64,000 bases of DNA from Micromonospora marina (GCF_900091565.1 NZ_FMCV01000012.1:107760-171759); one strand, 5' to 3'. Shown: positions 48,871-57,479, numbered from the stretch's first letter. The notes: generated by a model from the letters alone, not told the origin. Program-made: numbers and translations.

Positions 48871-49635
48871 ATGGCGATCCCTCTTCCCCGGCCCGGCGCC
48901 CTGCTCGGCCTCACCCGTACCGCAGTGGACCAGGCGCTCGGCTCGGCCGCCACGGTGGCCTCGGTACCCGCTCGCGCCTTCGCCGTCCTCGACCAGGTGG
49001 AGGCGCTGGTCCGGCGGATCGACGGGGTGGTGGACCGGATCGAGGGCACGCTCGACCGCACCGACCGGGTGCTCACCGACGCGGAGACGGCGGTCCGCGA
49101 GGTGGCGGTGATCAGCGCCGCCGCCACTGCGGCGATCGACACGGCGACCGAGGTGGCCGCCGCGGCGACTGTGGTGGTCGGCGAGGCGCAGCGGGTCTCC
49201 GAGGCGGCGGCCACTGTGGTCGGCGAGGCCGACCGGGTGGCCCGGGCGGCGGCCGGTGTGGTGACCGAGGCGGAGACGGTGACCACGCGGGCGGCGGGCA
49301 CGCTGGCGACCGCCGAGAAGGCGACGGGCGTCGCGACCGAGCTGCTCGGGGCGTACGAGGCGACGCTGCGCCGGGCCGCGCCGATGGCGGCCCGTTTCGT
49401 GGAGCAGCTCAGCCCGGAGGAGGTGACCGCCGCGATCCGGCTCGTGGACGAGTTGCCGAAGCTCAAGGACCACCTCACCTCGGACGTGCTGCCGATCCTG
49501 GCCACGCTGGACCGGGTCGGCCCGGACCTGCACGACCTGCTGGACGTCACACGCGACCTCAAGCTCGCGGTCGCCGGCATCCCCGGGCTCGGCATGCTGC
49601 GCCGACGCGGCGAGCGCCTCACCGACGAGGTGTAA
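48871..49635 (+). CDS. Long helical, apolipoprotein-like protein, unknown function
   Basis: A 254-residue protein with no Cys and a repetitive Ala/Val/Thr/Glu-rich centre (about 75-165) in which heptads such as AAATVVVGEAQRVSEAA and AATVVGEADRVARAA recur, suggesting an amphipathic coiled-coil or membrane-associated helix bundle. The C-terminal part (LSPEEVTAAIRLVDELPKLK) is better conserved in character. Its TAA stop is supplied by a dispersed repeat. I do not recognise a named family. Confidence 0.7.
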   Translation: MAIPLPRPGALLGLTRTAVDQALGSAATVASVPARAFAVLDQVEALVRRIDGVVDRIEGTLDRTDRVLTDAETAVREVAVISAAATAAIDTATEVAAAATVVVGEAQRVSEAAATVVGEADRVARAAAGVVTEAETVTTRAAGTLATAEKATGVATELLGAYEATLRRAAPMAARFVEQLSPEEVTAAIRLVDELPKLKDHLTSDVLPILATLDRVGPDLHDLLDVTRDLKLAVAGIPGLGMLRRRGERLTDEV

Positions 49636-49688
49636 GGAAGGGCCCCCTCTTAACGCCTCCGGTAGGGAAAGGGACCCTTCTTAACCGC
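49632..49688. repeat. Dispersed intergenic repeat, copy 3
   Basis: Same layout as copy 1 at 5156 (GTAAGGAAGGGCCCCCTCTT, CGCCTCCGGTAGG, GGACCCTTCTTAACCGCC). The repeat provides the TAA of the helical-protein gene (49633-49635) and the TAA of the convergent ribokinase gene (49681-49683), and its palindromic halves may terminate both transcripts. Confidence 0.85.
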
Positions 49689-50577
49689 CGGGGAACAGCT
49701 CGTCGATCTCCGCGCGGTGCGGCAGCGCCACCGACGCGCCGAGCTTGCGCACGCACGCCGCACCGGCGGCCGCCGCCCAGCGCACCGCGTCGGCCAGATC
49801 CCGCCCCTCGCCCCAGGCCACGGCGAGCGCCGCGGTGAACGCGTCCCCGGCGGCGGTCGAGTCGACCACGTCCACCGGCACCGCGGGCACGTGCGTCGGC
49901 GGCCGCTCCCGGTCGACGTACCAGGCGCCGTCGCCGCCGAGCGTGAGCACCGCCCGGGGCACCAGGTCGAGCAGCGCCGCCGGTTCGTCCCGGCCGCGGC
50001 CGGTCAGCGCCTGCGCCTCCGGTTCGTTCACCACGAGCAGGTCGGTGGCCGCCAGCAGCTCGGCCGGCACCGACCGGGCCGGCGCGGCGTTGAGCACCAC
50101 CCGGGTGCCCGCGGACCGGGCCGCCAGCGCCGCCTCGGTCACCGTCTCGACCGGCACCTCCAGCTGCGCGACCAACACATCCGCATCGCGTACGGCGGAA
50201 AGCTCGTCCGCGGTCGGCGACGTGAACGCGGCGTTCGCCCCGGGGGTGACCAGGATGGCGTTCTCCCCCGCGCCGCCCACCATCACCAGCGCTACGCCGG
50301 ACGGGCCGTAGACCACCCGCAGGTGGCCGGTGTCCACGCCGGCCGCCGTCATCCGGGCCCGCAGCGTGACGCCGAACGAGTCCGAGCCGATCGCGCCGAG
50401 GAAGACGCAGGACGCGCCGGCGCGTACGGCGGCGACCGCCTGGTTGGCGCCCTTGCCGCCGGGCAGCATGACGAAGTCGTCGCCCAGCACCGTCTCACCG
50501 GGCCGGGGCAGCGCGGCGCCGATGCCGACCAGGTCCATGTTGGCGCTGCCGACGACGGCGATCCGGGTCTGCCGCAC
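49681..50577 (-). CDS. rbsK: Ribokinase (PfkB family)
   Basis: Phosphorylates ribose (or a related sugar) at O5 with ATP. 298 residues from the GTG at 50577; a longer frame to 50622 overlaps the ABC gene. The N-terminal VVGSANMDLVGIGAALPRPG and GGKGANQAVAAVRAGA are the ribokinase-type substrate motifs; the anion-hole and catalytic base are in VVDSTAAGDAFTAALAV (AAGD in place of GAGD). No ribose transporter is adjacent, so the exact substrate is inferred. Confidence 0.85.
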   Translation of the reverse strand: MRQTRIAVVGSANMDLVGIGAALPRPGETVLGDDFVMLPGGKGANQAVAAVRAGASCVFLGAIGSDSFGVTLRARMTAAGVDTGHLRVVYGPSGVALVMVGGAGENAILVTPGANAAFTSPTADELSAVRDADVLVAQLEVPVETVTEAALAARSAGTRVVLNAAPARSVPAELLAATDLLVVNEPEAQALTGRGRDEPAALLDLVPRAVLTLGGDGAWYVDRERPPTHVPAVPVDVVDSTAAGDAFTAALAVAWGEGRDLADAVRWAAAAGAACVRKLGASVALPHRAEIDELFPGG

Positions 50578-50593
50578 GGTGTCGTCCCGTCGC

Positions 50594-51433
50594 TCAGGCG
50601 GCGCGGGCGGCCCAGCGGTCACCGGACCGCGTCACCACCAGCGGCAGGCCGAACGCCTTCGACAGGTTGTCGGCGGTGAGCACGTCGGCGAGCAGGCCCT
50701 GCGCCACCACGCCGCCCTCGCGCAGCAGCAGCGCGTGGGTGAAGCCCGGCGGGATCTCCTCGACGTGGTGGGTGACGAGCACCATGGCCGGCGCGTCCGG
50801 GTCGTACGCCAGCTCGGCCAGCCGGGCCACCAGGTCCTCACGCCCGCCCAGGTCGAGACCGGCGGCGGGCTCGTCGAGCAGCAGCAGCTCCGGGTCGGTC
50901 ATCAGGGCGCGGGCGATCTGGACGCGCTTGCGCTCCCCCTCGGACAGCGTGCCGTACGTGCGGTCGCTGAGGTGGCCTACGCCGAGCTGCCGCAGCAGCG
51001 CGGCGGCGCGCGCCTCGTCGGTGCGGTCGTAACTCTCCCGCCAGCGGCCGACCACCGACCAGGCGGCGGTCACCACCACGTCGACGACCCGCTCGTCGGC
51101 GGGGATCCGCTCGGCGAGCGTCGCGGTGGACAGGCCGATGCGGGTGCGCAGCTCGTTGACGTCGGTGCGGCCGATGCGCTCGCCGAGCACGTGCGCGACG
51201 CCGCTTGTCGGGTGCAGCCGGCCGGCGGCCAGGTTGAGCAGCGTGGTCTTGCCCGCGCCGTTCGGCCCGAGCACCACCCACCGTTCGTCCAGCTCGACCC
51301 GCCAGTCGACGTCGTGCACCAGCGCCGTGCCGGAGCGTTTGACGCCGACCCCGTCGAGGCTGACCACCAGATCCGCGTCCACGGTCGAGGGGGCGGGGGC
51401 GCCCGGGGCGCCGGGGATCAGGTCACCAGTCAC
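50594..51433 (-). CDS. ABC transporter ATP-binding protein
   Basis: A 279-residue ATPase with Walker A VLGPNGAGKTTLLNLA, signature TLSEGERKRVQIARAL, Walker B LLLLDEPAAGLD and the switch histidine in LVTHHVEE. The HHVEEIPPGF segment is typical of a subfamily often encoded without permease partners in actinobacteria. GTG 51433 is used; a TTG at 51445 is possible. It lies 16 bases upstream of the ribokinase gene. Partner and substrate unknown. Confidence 0.9.
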   Translation of the reverse strand: MTGDLIPGAPGAPAPSTVDADLVVSLDGVGVKRSGTALVHDVDWRVELDERWVVLGPNGAGKTTLLNLAAGRLHPTSGVAHVLGERIGRTDVNELRTRIGLSTATLAERIPADERVVDVVVTAAWSVVGRWRESYDRTDEARAAALLRQLGVGHLSDRTYGTLSEGERKRVQIARALMTDPELLLLDEPAAGLDLGGREDLVARLAELAYDPDAPAMVLVTHHVEEIPPGFTHALLLREGGVVAQGLLADVLTADNLSKAFGLPLVVTRSGDRWAARAA

Positions 51434-51565
51434 CGCCCCATCCAATCACGCACCCGGCCCGGCGCCCCCCACGGGCGGCGCCGCCGCCATAGGGTGAGGC
51501 ACCGTGTCGTTGGTCACCGCTTCCGGAAGGACACCCATGCCCGACCGTTGCCGGGAGGCGCGCGG

Positions 51566-52570
51566 ATGAGCGCGGTCATCGAGATCGCCGGCCTCCGCAA
51601 GACGTTCCACACGCTGCGACACGGGCGCCGGGTCGCCGTCGACGGCTTCGACATGCTGGTCGAGGCGGGCCAGGTGCACGGCTTCCTGGGGCCGAACGGG
51701 TCCGGGAAGACCACCACCCTGCGTGCGCTGCTGGGGCTGGTCCGGCCGGACGCCGGGCGGATGCGCGTGCTGGGCGCCGACTCCCCCGAGCACCTGCCGG
51801 ACGTGGCCGGCCGGGTCGGCGCGATCGTGGAGAGCCCGCAGTTCTTCGCGAACTTCACCGCGCACCGGACGCTGCGGCTGCTGGCCCTGGCCGGGGGTGT
51901 GCCGACCGCCCGGGTGGACGAGGTGCTGGAGCAGGTCGGGCTGCGCGATCGGGGCGACGAGCGGGTCAAGGGCTACTCGCTGGGCATGAAGCAGCGGCTG
52001 GCGGTCGCGTCGGCCCTGCTGAAGAACCCGGAGCTGCTGATCCTCGACGAACCGGCGAACGGCCTGGACCCGGCCGGCATCCGGGAGATGCGCGACCTGA
52101 CCCGGTCGCTGGCCGAGGCCGGGGTGACGGTGCTGCTGTCCAGTCACATCCTCGCCGAGATCCAGTTGATCTGTGACCACGTGACGATCGTGAGCCGGGG
52201 CCGGCGGGTCGCGTACGGGCCGGTGGAGGAGGTGCTGGCGGGCTTCGACCAGCACCAGTGGCGGGTCCGGGTGGCCGACCCGGAGCAGGCCGGGCAGGTG
52301 CTGGGCCGGGCCGGGCTGTCGGTGGCCGTCGCGCCGGACCACCTGGTGGTGACCGGCGTGGAGGATCCGGAGACGATCAGCCGGACGCTCGGCGAGCAGG
52401 GCGTGTGGGTACGCGAGCTGGTCCCGCTCCGGCCGGACCTGGAGAGCGTCTTCCTGGAGCTGACCGGCGGCCACGAGCACGTGGCGGTGCCGCGGCAGGT
52501 CGACGGCGCACCGCCGAGCGACGGAGTGATCGATCTCGACGTCCGGGAGAGCCGGGAGGTGGACGCGTGA
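51566..52570 (+). CDS. ABC export ATP-binding protein
   Basis: A 334-residue ATPase of the multidrug/antibiotic-export (CcmA-like) group: Walker A FLGPNGSGKTTTLRALLG, signature YSLGMKQRLAVASAL, Walker B LLILDEPANGLD, H-loop LLSSHILAEI. The C-terminal extension (about 225-334) is a regulatory domain common in this group. GGGAGG precedes the ATG at 51566. Its stop overlaps the permease GTG, so the two form a transporter. Confidence 0.93.
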   Translation: MSAVIEIAGLRKTFHTLRHGRRVAVDGFDMLVEAGQVHGFLGPNGSGKTTTLRALLGLVRPDAGRMRVLGADSPEHLPDVAGRVGAIVESPQFFANFTAHRTLRLLALAGGVPTARVDEVLEQVGLRDRGDERVKGYSLGMKQRLAVASALLKNPELLILDEPANGLDPAGIREMRDLTRSLAEAGVTVLLSSHILAEIQLICDHVTIVSRGRRVAYGPVEEVLAGFDQHQWRVRVADPEQAGQVLGRAGLSVAVAPDHLVVTGVEDPETISRTLGEQGVWVRELVPLRPDLESVFLELTGGHEHVAVPRQVDGAPPSDGVIDLDVRESREVDA

Positions 52571-53577
52571 ACCTGGTCCGTGCCGAGTTGGAGCGGCTGG
52601 CCGCCCGGCGCTTCGTGCAGCTCATGGTGGTGCTGCTGGCTGCCGCCTTCGCGGTGACGGTGGTGACCACGCTCGCCGGTTCGCACCGGCCGAGCCCGGC
52701 GGAGCTGAGCCGGGCGCAGGCGCAGGCGGCGGAGAACGTGCGCCAGATGGAGATGACGTACGACCGCTGCCTGCGGATCCGCGAGGGCTCGCTCCCGCCG
52801 GGCGAGAACGACTACCTGCCGCGCGACTGCGCCCAGATCGACCCGGCCCAGATCGAGGAGCTGCCGAGCGCGGCCGACTACCTCAGCGGCGTGTTCGTCT
52901 TCGCCAAGGAGGCCGAGCCGCTGCTCTACTTCCTGATCGCGTTCCTGACGCTGTTCGGGTTCCTGGTCGGCGCCTCCTACATCGGGGCCGACCTCAACTC
53001 GGGTGGCGTGGTCAACCTGCTGCTGTGGCGGCCCCGGCGGCCGGCGGTGCTCGCCGCGAAGCTGGGCACCCTGCTGGGTGGCCTGCTCGGCCTGTCGGTG
53101 CTGGCGTCGGCGGCGTACCTCGGGGCGTTCTGGTTGATCGGCCAGGCATCCGGCCTGGTCGGGCGGACCGGCGGCGACTTCTGGCCGTCGCTGGGCGCGA
53201 TCTGGGTACGCGGGCTGATGCTGGTGCTGCTCGCCGCGGCGCTCGGGTTCGCCGTCGCCACGCTGGGCCGGCACACGTCGGCGGCGCTCGGCACGGTGGC
53301 CGCGTACGTGGTGGTGTGGGAGTTGGGCGCGCGGCTGGTGTTCCAGATGCTGGAGGTCGGCCGGCCGGACCGGTTCATGCTGTCCAGCTATCTGGCGGCG
53401 TGGCTGTCCGGTGAGGTGCGGCTGTGGGACAACAACGCCTGCGGCCCCGGGATTTCCGGCTACTGCGACGGCTCGTACACGTTGACGTGGACGTCGGGCC
53501 TGGTGGTGCTGCTCGGGCTCACCGGCGCGCTGGTGGCCGCGGCGTTCACCGTGTTCCGCCGCCGCGACCTGATCTGA
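52567..53577 (+). CDS. ABC export permease
   Basis: A 336-residue membrane protein: one N-terminal helix (about 19-38), an outer loop with two Cys (YDRCLRIRE, LPRDCAQ), then five helices between about 115 and 330. This is the ABC-2/BcrB-like permease pattern, with FGFLVGASYIGADLNSGGVV after the second helix. The GTG overlaps the ATPase stop. The exported substrate is unknown. A hairpin follows the stop. Confidence 0.9.
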   Translation: MNLVRAELERLAARRFVQLMVVLLAAAFAVTVVTTLAGSHRPSPAELSRAQAQAAENVRQMEMTYDRCLRIREGSLPPGENDYLPRDCAQIDPAQIEELPSAADYLSGVFVFAKEAEPLLYFLIAFLTLFGFLVGASYIGADLNSGGVVNLLLWRPRRPAVLAAKLGTLLGGLLGLSVLASAAYLGAFWLIGQASGLVGRTGGDFWPSLGAIWVRGLMLVLLAAALGFAVATLGRHTSAALGTVAAYVVVWELGARLVFQMLEVGRPDRFMLSSYLAAWLSGEVRLWDNNACGPGISGYCDGSYTLTWTSGLVVLLGLTGALVAAAFTVFRRRDLI

Positions 53578-53604
53578 CCGCAAGCCCCGGCGACTCCTTG
53601 CAAA

Positions 53605-53646
53605 CCCTGACGCCATGATGAAGGATTCCTTCACATGGCGCCAGGG
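53605..53646. terminator. Bidirectional hairpin between permease and ROK genes
   Basis: CCCTG-CGCCAT and ATGGCG-CAGGG arms, with a few mismatched bases, enclose a TGAAGGATTCCTTCA core. It lies between convergent stops and ends 13 bases before the ROK stop. Confidence 0.7.
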
Positions 53647-53658
53647 TCCACGACGCGG

Positions 53659-54864
53659 TCAGCCGACCGTCGAGCCGAACACCTCGTCGCGTACGGCGTC
53701 CAGCGCGGTCCGCAGCGCGCCGCGCAGGATCGGCTCCTCGGTCAGGCCGGTGGTCACCACCCGGGGCCGCACGAGCGTGATCGCGGCGACCTCGTGCTGC
53801 ACCCGTTCGGCCAGCGCCGCCCCGCCCGCCTGCCCGACCGCGCCGGCGAGCACCACGAGCGGCGGGTCCAGCACCACGCAGGTGCTCGCCACACCCAGTG
53901 CCAGCCGCCGGGCCAGCTCGTCGAGCATCGGACCACCGGCGGTGCCGGCGGCGATGGCAGCGCGTACCACCTCGGCGGCTCGGGCCGCCGCGACGCCCCG
54001 CTCGGCCGCCTCCGGGCTGGCGAAGCCGTGCTCGGCGGCCACCGCGCGCACCGCGTCGGCACCGGCGAGCTGCTGGAACGCCGGTTTGGCCCGCTTGGAC
54101 ACGTCGCGCGGGATGGGCGCGCCGGGCACCGGCAGGTAGCCGATCTCGCCCGCCGCGCCGCTGCTGCCGTGGTGCAGCCGCCCGCCCAGCATGATCGCCA
54201 GGCCCACGCCCGCGTCCACCCAGACCAGCACGAAGTCGGCGGTGCCACGGGCCGCGCCGGACTGCGCCTCGGCCACCGCCGCGAGGTTCACGTCGTTCTC
54301 GAACACGACGGGGGTGTCCAGGTCCTCGCGCAGGGCGGCGAGCAGGCCGCTGTGCCAGCGCGGCAGGTTGAACGCGAAGGTGATGTCGCCGGTCTGCGGG
54401 TCGACCAGGCCGGGGGTGCCGAGCACGACGCGCCGGACGGCGGACAGCTCCGCCCCGGCGCTGCCGGCCGCCTGGACCACCGCGTTGTGCACCACGCCGA
54501 CCGGGTCGTCGGTGTCCTTGGTGGACTGCTCGATCCGCCCGGCCACCGTGCCGGTGATGTCGGCACAGGCCGCCACCACCCGCTCCGCGCCCACCTCCAC
54601 GCCGACCACGTACGCGCTGCTCGGCCGGACGGCGTAGAGCTGCGCGTTCGGGCCCCGCCCGCCGGCCTGCTCGCCGACCCGGGCGACCAGGCCGCGCTCC
54701 TCAAGCCGCTCGACGAGCTGGGACGCGGTGACCTTGGACAGCCCGGTCAGCTCACCGATCCGGGCCCGGGTCAGGGGGCCGCGTTCGAGCAGCAGCTCCA
54801 GCGCCGCACGATCGTTGAGCGCCCGCAGGAGTCGGGGGGTGCCGGGCAGCCGGGTCGCACTCAT
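53659..54864 (-). CDS. ROK family transcriptional regulator
   Basis: A 401-residue regulator. An N-terminal winged helix (LTRARIGELTGLSKVTASQL) is followed by a ROK/hexokinase-like sugar-sensing domain (VGVEVGAERVVAACADITG, FENDVNLAAVAEAQSG, GVGLAIMLGGRLHHGSSGAA). The CxCGxxGC zinc motif usual in ROK proteins is missing. It is divergent from a GH3 enzyme gene with a palindromic operator between, so it probably represses that gene until an amino-sugar or related ligand binds. Confidence 0.92.
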   Translation of the reverse strand: MSATRLPGTPRLLRALNDRAALELLLERGPLTRARIGELTGLSKVTASQLVERLEERGLVARVGEQAGGRGPNAQLYAVRPSSAYVVGVEVGAERVVAACADITGTVAGRIEQSTKDTDDPVGVVHNAVVQAAGSAGAELSAVRRVVLGTPGLVDPQTGDITFAFNLPRWHSGLLAALREDLDTPVVFENDVNLAAVAEAQSGAARGTADFVLVWVDAGVGLAIMLGGRLHHGSSGAAGEIGYLPVPGAPIPRDVSKRAKPAFQQLAGADAVRAVAAEHGFASPEAAERGVAAARAAEVVRAAIAAGTAGGPMLDELARRLALGVASTCVVLDPPLVVLAGAVGQAGGAALAERVQHEVAAITLVRPRVVTTGLTEEPILRGALRTALDAVRDEVFGSTVG

Positions 54865-54881
54865 GCCGTCGTCCTCAATTT

Positions 54882-54898
54882 TCAGTAAAGTTTTCTAA
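54882..54898. promoter_or_regulatory. Probable ROK operator
   Basis: TCAGTAAAGTTTTCTAA is an imperfect palindrome (6 of 8 arm positions match) in a short AT-rich patch within GC-rich DNA. It resembles the AGTAAA-N-TTTACT type of site bound by ROK regulators. It lies 18 bases upstream of the ROK start and 91 bases upstream of the GH3 start. Confidence 0.6.
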
Positions 54899-54988
54899 CC
54901 ACAAAACGCCTGCCGAGGGGTGCCCGTTAGCGTATCGGCCACCCCCACCCGCAGAGGTCGGACGACCCGGCAGGGAAAGGGGACACTC

Positions 54989-56443
54989 GTGGGTCTGGAT
55001 CCAGGACTGCGCCGGCTCGCGCTGGGCACGCTGCTGGCCGCGTACCCGGGACCGGTCCCGCCGGACTGGGCGGTCGACCTGCTCGCCGACGGGCTCGCCG
55101 GGCACACCCTGTTCGGCACCAACATCCACGACCCGGCCCAGGTGGCGGCGTCCACCGCGGCGCTGCGCGCCGGCCGCCCCGACGTGATCGTCGCGATCGA
55201 CGAGGAGGGCGGCGACGTCACCCGGCTGGCGCACGCCACCGGCAGCCCGTACCCCGGGAACGCCGCGCTCGGCGCGGTGGACGACCCCGACCTCACCCGC
55301 CGGGTGTACGCGGCGATCGGCGCGGAACTGGCCGCGCTCGGCGTCACGGTCGACCTGGCGCCCACCGTCGACGTGAACACCGCCGACGAGAACCCGGTGA
55401 TCGGCACCCGCTCGTTCGGGGCGGACCCGAAGCGGGTCGCCGTGCACTCGGCCGCCGCCGTCGCCGGTCTCCAGTCGACCGGGGTGGCCGCCTGCGCCAA
55501 GCACTTCCCCGGGCACGGCGCCACAGTCGCCGACTCCCACCACGAACTGCCCACCGTCGACGTGCCGCCGGCCGTCCTGCGGGAGCGTGACCTGCCGCCG
55601 TTCGCCGCAGTGGTCGACGCGGGCGTCCGCGCGGTGATGAGCGCGCACATCCGGGTGCCGGCGCTGACCGGCGACGGCCCGGCCACGTTCAGCCGCGCGG
55701 TCCTGCACGACCTGCTGCGCGTCGAGTACGGGTTCACCGGGGCGATCATCACCGACGCGCTGGAGATGAAGGGCGCGGTGCTCGCCGCCGGCGGCGTCGG
55801 CGCGGGCGCGGTCCGGGCCCTGGCCGCCGGTGCGGACCTGCTGTGCATCGGTGCCCGGGTCGACGCCGAGCTGGTCGAGTCGGTCGCCGCCGAGATCGTC
55901 GCGGCCGTCGCCGACGGCCGGCTGGCTCGGGAGCGGGTCGAGGAGGCGGCCGGCCGCACCGCCGCGCTCGCGGCCGCCTCCGGTCCCGCCGACGCCCCGC
56001 CCCCAGCCGTCGACGGACTCGGCTACGCCGCCGCGCTGCGGGCGGTACGCGTCGAGGGCGACCTCACCCGAGACACCGTGCCCCTGGTGGTGCAGGTGCA
56101 CGCCCCCTCCACCGTCGCCGAGGGGCGGGTGCCGTGGGGGCTCGGCCCGCACCTGGCCGCCGGGGTCGAGCAGGCTCGCGCGGTGGCGGGCGAGACCGGC
56201 CCGGAGCAGTTGCGGCGGCTCGCCGGGGACCGGCCGGTCGTGCTGGTCGGGCGGCACCTGCACCGGCTGCCCGGCGCGCGCGAGCTGGTCGAGGCGCTGG
56301 CCGCCACGCATCAGGTGACTGTGGTCGAGATGGGCTGGCCGGGCGCGTGGCGACCGGCGGGCGCGCGCGCGTTCGTCGCCACCCACGGCGCCAGCCACGC
56401 CAACGGCCGTGCCGCCGCCGACGCGCTCGGCCTGACCGCCTGA
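54989..56443 (+). CDS. Glycoside hydrolase family 3 beta-N-acetylhexosaminidase-like
   Basis: A 484-residue, apparently cytoplasmic GH3 enzyme. The catalytic loop KHFPGHGATVADSHHELP, with the His that acts as acid/base in NagZ-type enzymes, and the nucleophile aspartate in IITDALEMKG are intact; VIVAIDEEGGDVTRL is the substrate-binding stretch. The C-terminal 110 residues form a small second domain. It probably cleaves N-acetylglucosamine from muropeptides or chitin oligomers. GTG 54989 with GGGG upstream is preferred to the open frame from 54920. ROK-regulated by context. Confidence 0.9.
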   Translation: MGLDPGLRRLALGTLLAAYPGPVPPDWAVDLLADGLAGHTLFGTNIHDPAQVAASTAALRAGRPDVIVAIDEEGGDVTRLAHATGSPYPGNAALGAVDDPDLTRRVYAAIGAELAALGVTVDLAPTVDVNTADENPVIGTRSFGADPKRVAVHSAAAVAGLQSTGVAACAKHFPGHGATVADSHHELPTVDVPPAVLRERDLPPFAAVVDAGVRAVMSAHIRVPALTGDGPATFSRAVLHDLLRVEYGFTGAIITDALEMKGAVLAAGGVGAGAVRALAAGADLLCIGARVDAELVESVAAEIVAAVADGRLARERVEEAAGRTAALAAASGPADAPPPAVDGLGYAAALRAVRVEGDLTRDTVPLVVQVHAPSTVAEGRVPWGLGPHLAAGVEQARAVAGETGPEQLRRLAGDRPVVLVGRHLHRLPGARELVEALAATHQVTVVEMGWPGAWRPAGARAFVATHGASHANGRAAADALGLTA

Positions 56444-56454
56444 CCGCACCCCAC

Positions 56455-56486
56455 GCGGCCCGCTGCCCGGAAGGGCGGCGGGCCGC
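56455..56486 (+). terminator. Hairpin behind the GH3 gene
   Basis: GCGGCCCGC-GCCC pairs with GGGC-GCGGGCCGC around a GGAA loop, with one mismatch. It lies 12 bases behind the GH3 stop and directly before the TetR-controlled promoter. Confidence 0.7.
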
Positions 56487-56490
56487 TGTC

Positions 56491-56548
56491 TTGAACACGT
56501 TCAAAATCTGTCGTACGCTCAGGGCGTCAGCGATTTGAACACGTTCAA
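56491..56548 (+). promoter_or_regulatory. Promoter flanked by two identical 14-bp operators
   Basis: TTGAACACGTTCAA occurs at 56491-56504 and again at 56535-56548, 44 bp apart centre to centre (about four helical turns). The first copy contains the -35 box TTGAAC (56491-56496); TACGCT at 56514-56519 gives a -10 box with a 17-base spacer. The second copy lies just past the predicted start of transcription. The TetR protein encoded as third gene of this operon is the obvious candidate repressor. Confidence 0.82.
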
Positions 56549-56562
56549 GAAGGGTTAGGGGG

Positions 56563-57000
56563 ATGGACGTGAAGGTCTGGATGTACCTGGCCTACCTGAC
56601 GGTGAGCATCGGCCTCACCATCTGGGTGGCGCGGGCGCTGTCCCGCAACGGGCTGGTGTTCCTGGAGGACGTGTTCGCCGACAGCCGGCTGGCCGGGGCG
56701 GTCAACAGCCTGCTGGTGGTCGGCTTCTACCTGCTCAACCTCGGCTACGTCACGGTGGCGATGAAGGAGTCCGATCCGGTCGGCGACACCAGCCAGGCGC
56801 TGGAGCAGCTCTCCATGAAGGTGGGATTCGTCCTGCTGGTGCTGGGCGCGCTGCACTTCTTCAACGTCTTCGCGCTCGGCCGCTACCGGCGCGACCGCCT
56901 GCGCCAGCAGGCCACCCACCCGCCGCTGCCGCCGGTCAGGATGCTCCCGCCGCAGGGTGGGCCCGTACCGGCGGCGGGCCCGAACCCGCCGGCCCGGTGA
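56563..57000 (+). CDS. Small membrane protein of TetR-controlled operon
   Basis: A 145-residue protein with three membrane helices (about 5-27, 45-67 and 88-106) and a Pro-rich cytoplasmic tail. AGGGGG precedes the ATG. First gene of a three-gene operon with a DCC-like protein and a TetR regulator. No function known; an electron-transfer or envelope role is only a guess from the neighbour. Confidence 0.8.
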   Translation: MDVKVWMYLAYLTVSIGLTIWVARALSRNGLVFLEDVFADSRLAGAVNSLLVVGFYLLNLGYVTVAMKESDPVGDTSQALEQLSMKVGFVLLVLGALHFFNVFALGRYRRDRLRQQATHPPLPPVRMLPPQGGPVPAAGPNPPAR

Positions 57001-57479
57001 CGTCCGCCGCGGGCGGGCACCAGCAGGATCCCACCGGGCACGGGGCCGGTGGGATCCGCGGGTTCACCGTCCTGTTCGACGCGGACTGCCCGATGCGCCG
57101 GGCCGCCCGGCGCTGGCTCGCCTCCCGCGCCCAGCTCGTACCGCTGGAGTTCGTGCCGGCCGGATCGCCCGAGGCCCGGCGGCGCTTCCCCGGGCTGGAC
57201 CACGACGCCACCCTGCGCGACCTGACGGTGGTGGCCGACACCGGTGCGGTCTACCGCGGCGACGGCGCCTGGTTCGCCTGCCTCTGGGCGCTCGCCGAGC
57301 ATCGCGGCACGGCCGAGCGGCTGGCCCGCCCGCACCTGCTGCCGCTGGCCCGGCGGGTGGTGGCGGCGGCCTCCGCGGTCCGCGAACGGATCCGGGAACC
57401 GGGATACGGTGACGACGATGACCGAGCAGAGTGCGCCGACGACCGCTGCGGGTGGGCAGGGGTCGACGGCCCGGGGTGA
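56997..57479 (+). CDS. DCC-like (DUF393) protein lacking the second active cysteine
   Basis: A 160-residue protein of the DCC thiol-disulfide oxidoreductase family (FTVLFDADCPMRRAARRWLA, DLTVVADTGAVYRGDGAWF, CLWAL). The family motif is normally DGxCxxC; here it is DADCPMR, so a disulfide cannot form and the protein may be redox-inactive or rely on other cysteines. GTG overlaps the stop of the membrane-protein gene. The last 62 bases overlap the tetR gene. Confidence 0.78.
   Translation: MTSAAGGHQQDPTGHGAGGIRGFTVLFDADCPMRRAARRWLASRAQLVPLEFVPAGSPEARRRFPGLDHDATLRDLTVVADTGAVYRGDGAWFACLWALAEHRGTAERLARPHLLPLARRVVAAASAVRERIREPGYGDDDDRAECADDRCGWAGVDGPG

Noticed and set aside
44736..49635. Biosynthetic gene cluster suggested by ThDP enzyme, enoyl-CoA hydratase and SnoaL-like genes
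   Set aside because: No synthase, carrier protein or tailoring set is present; the genes are on different strands and separated by terminators.
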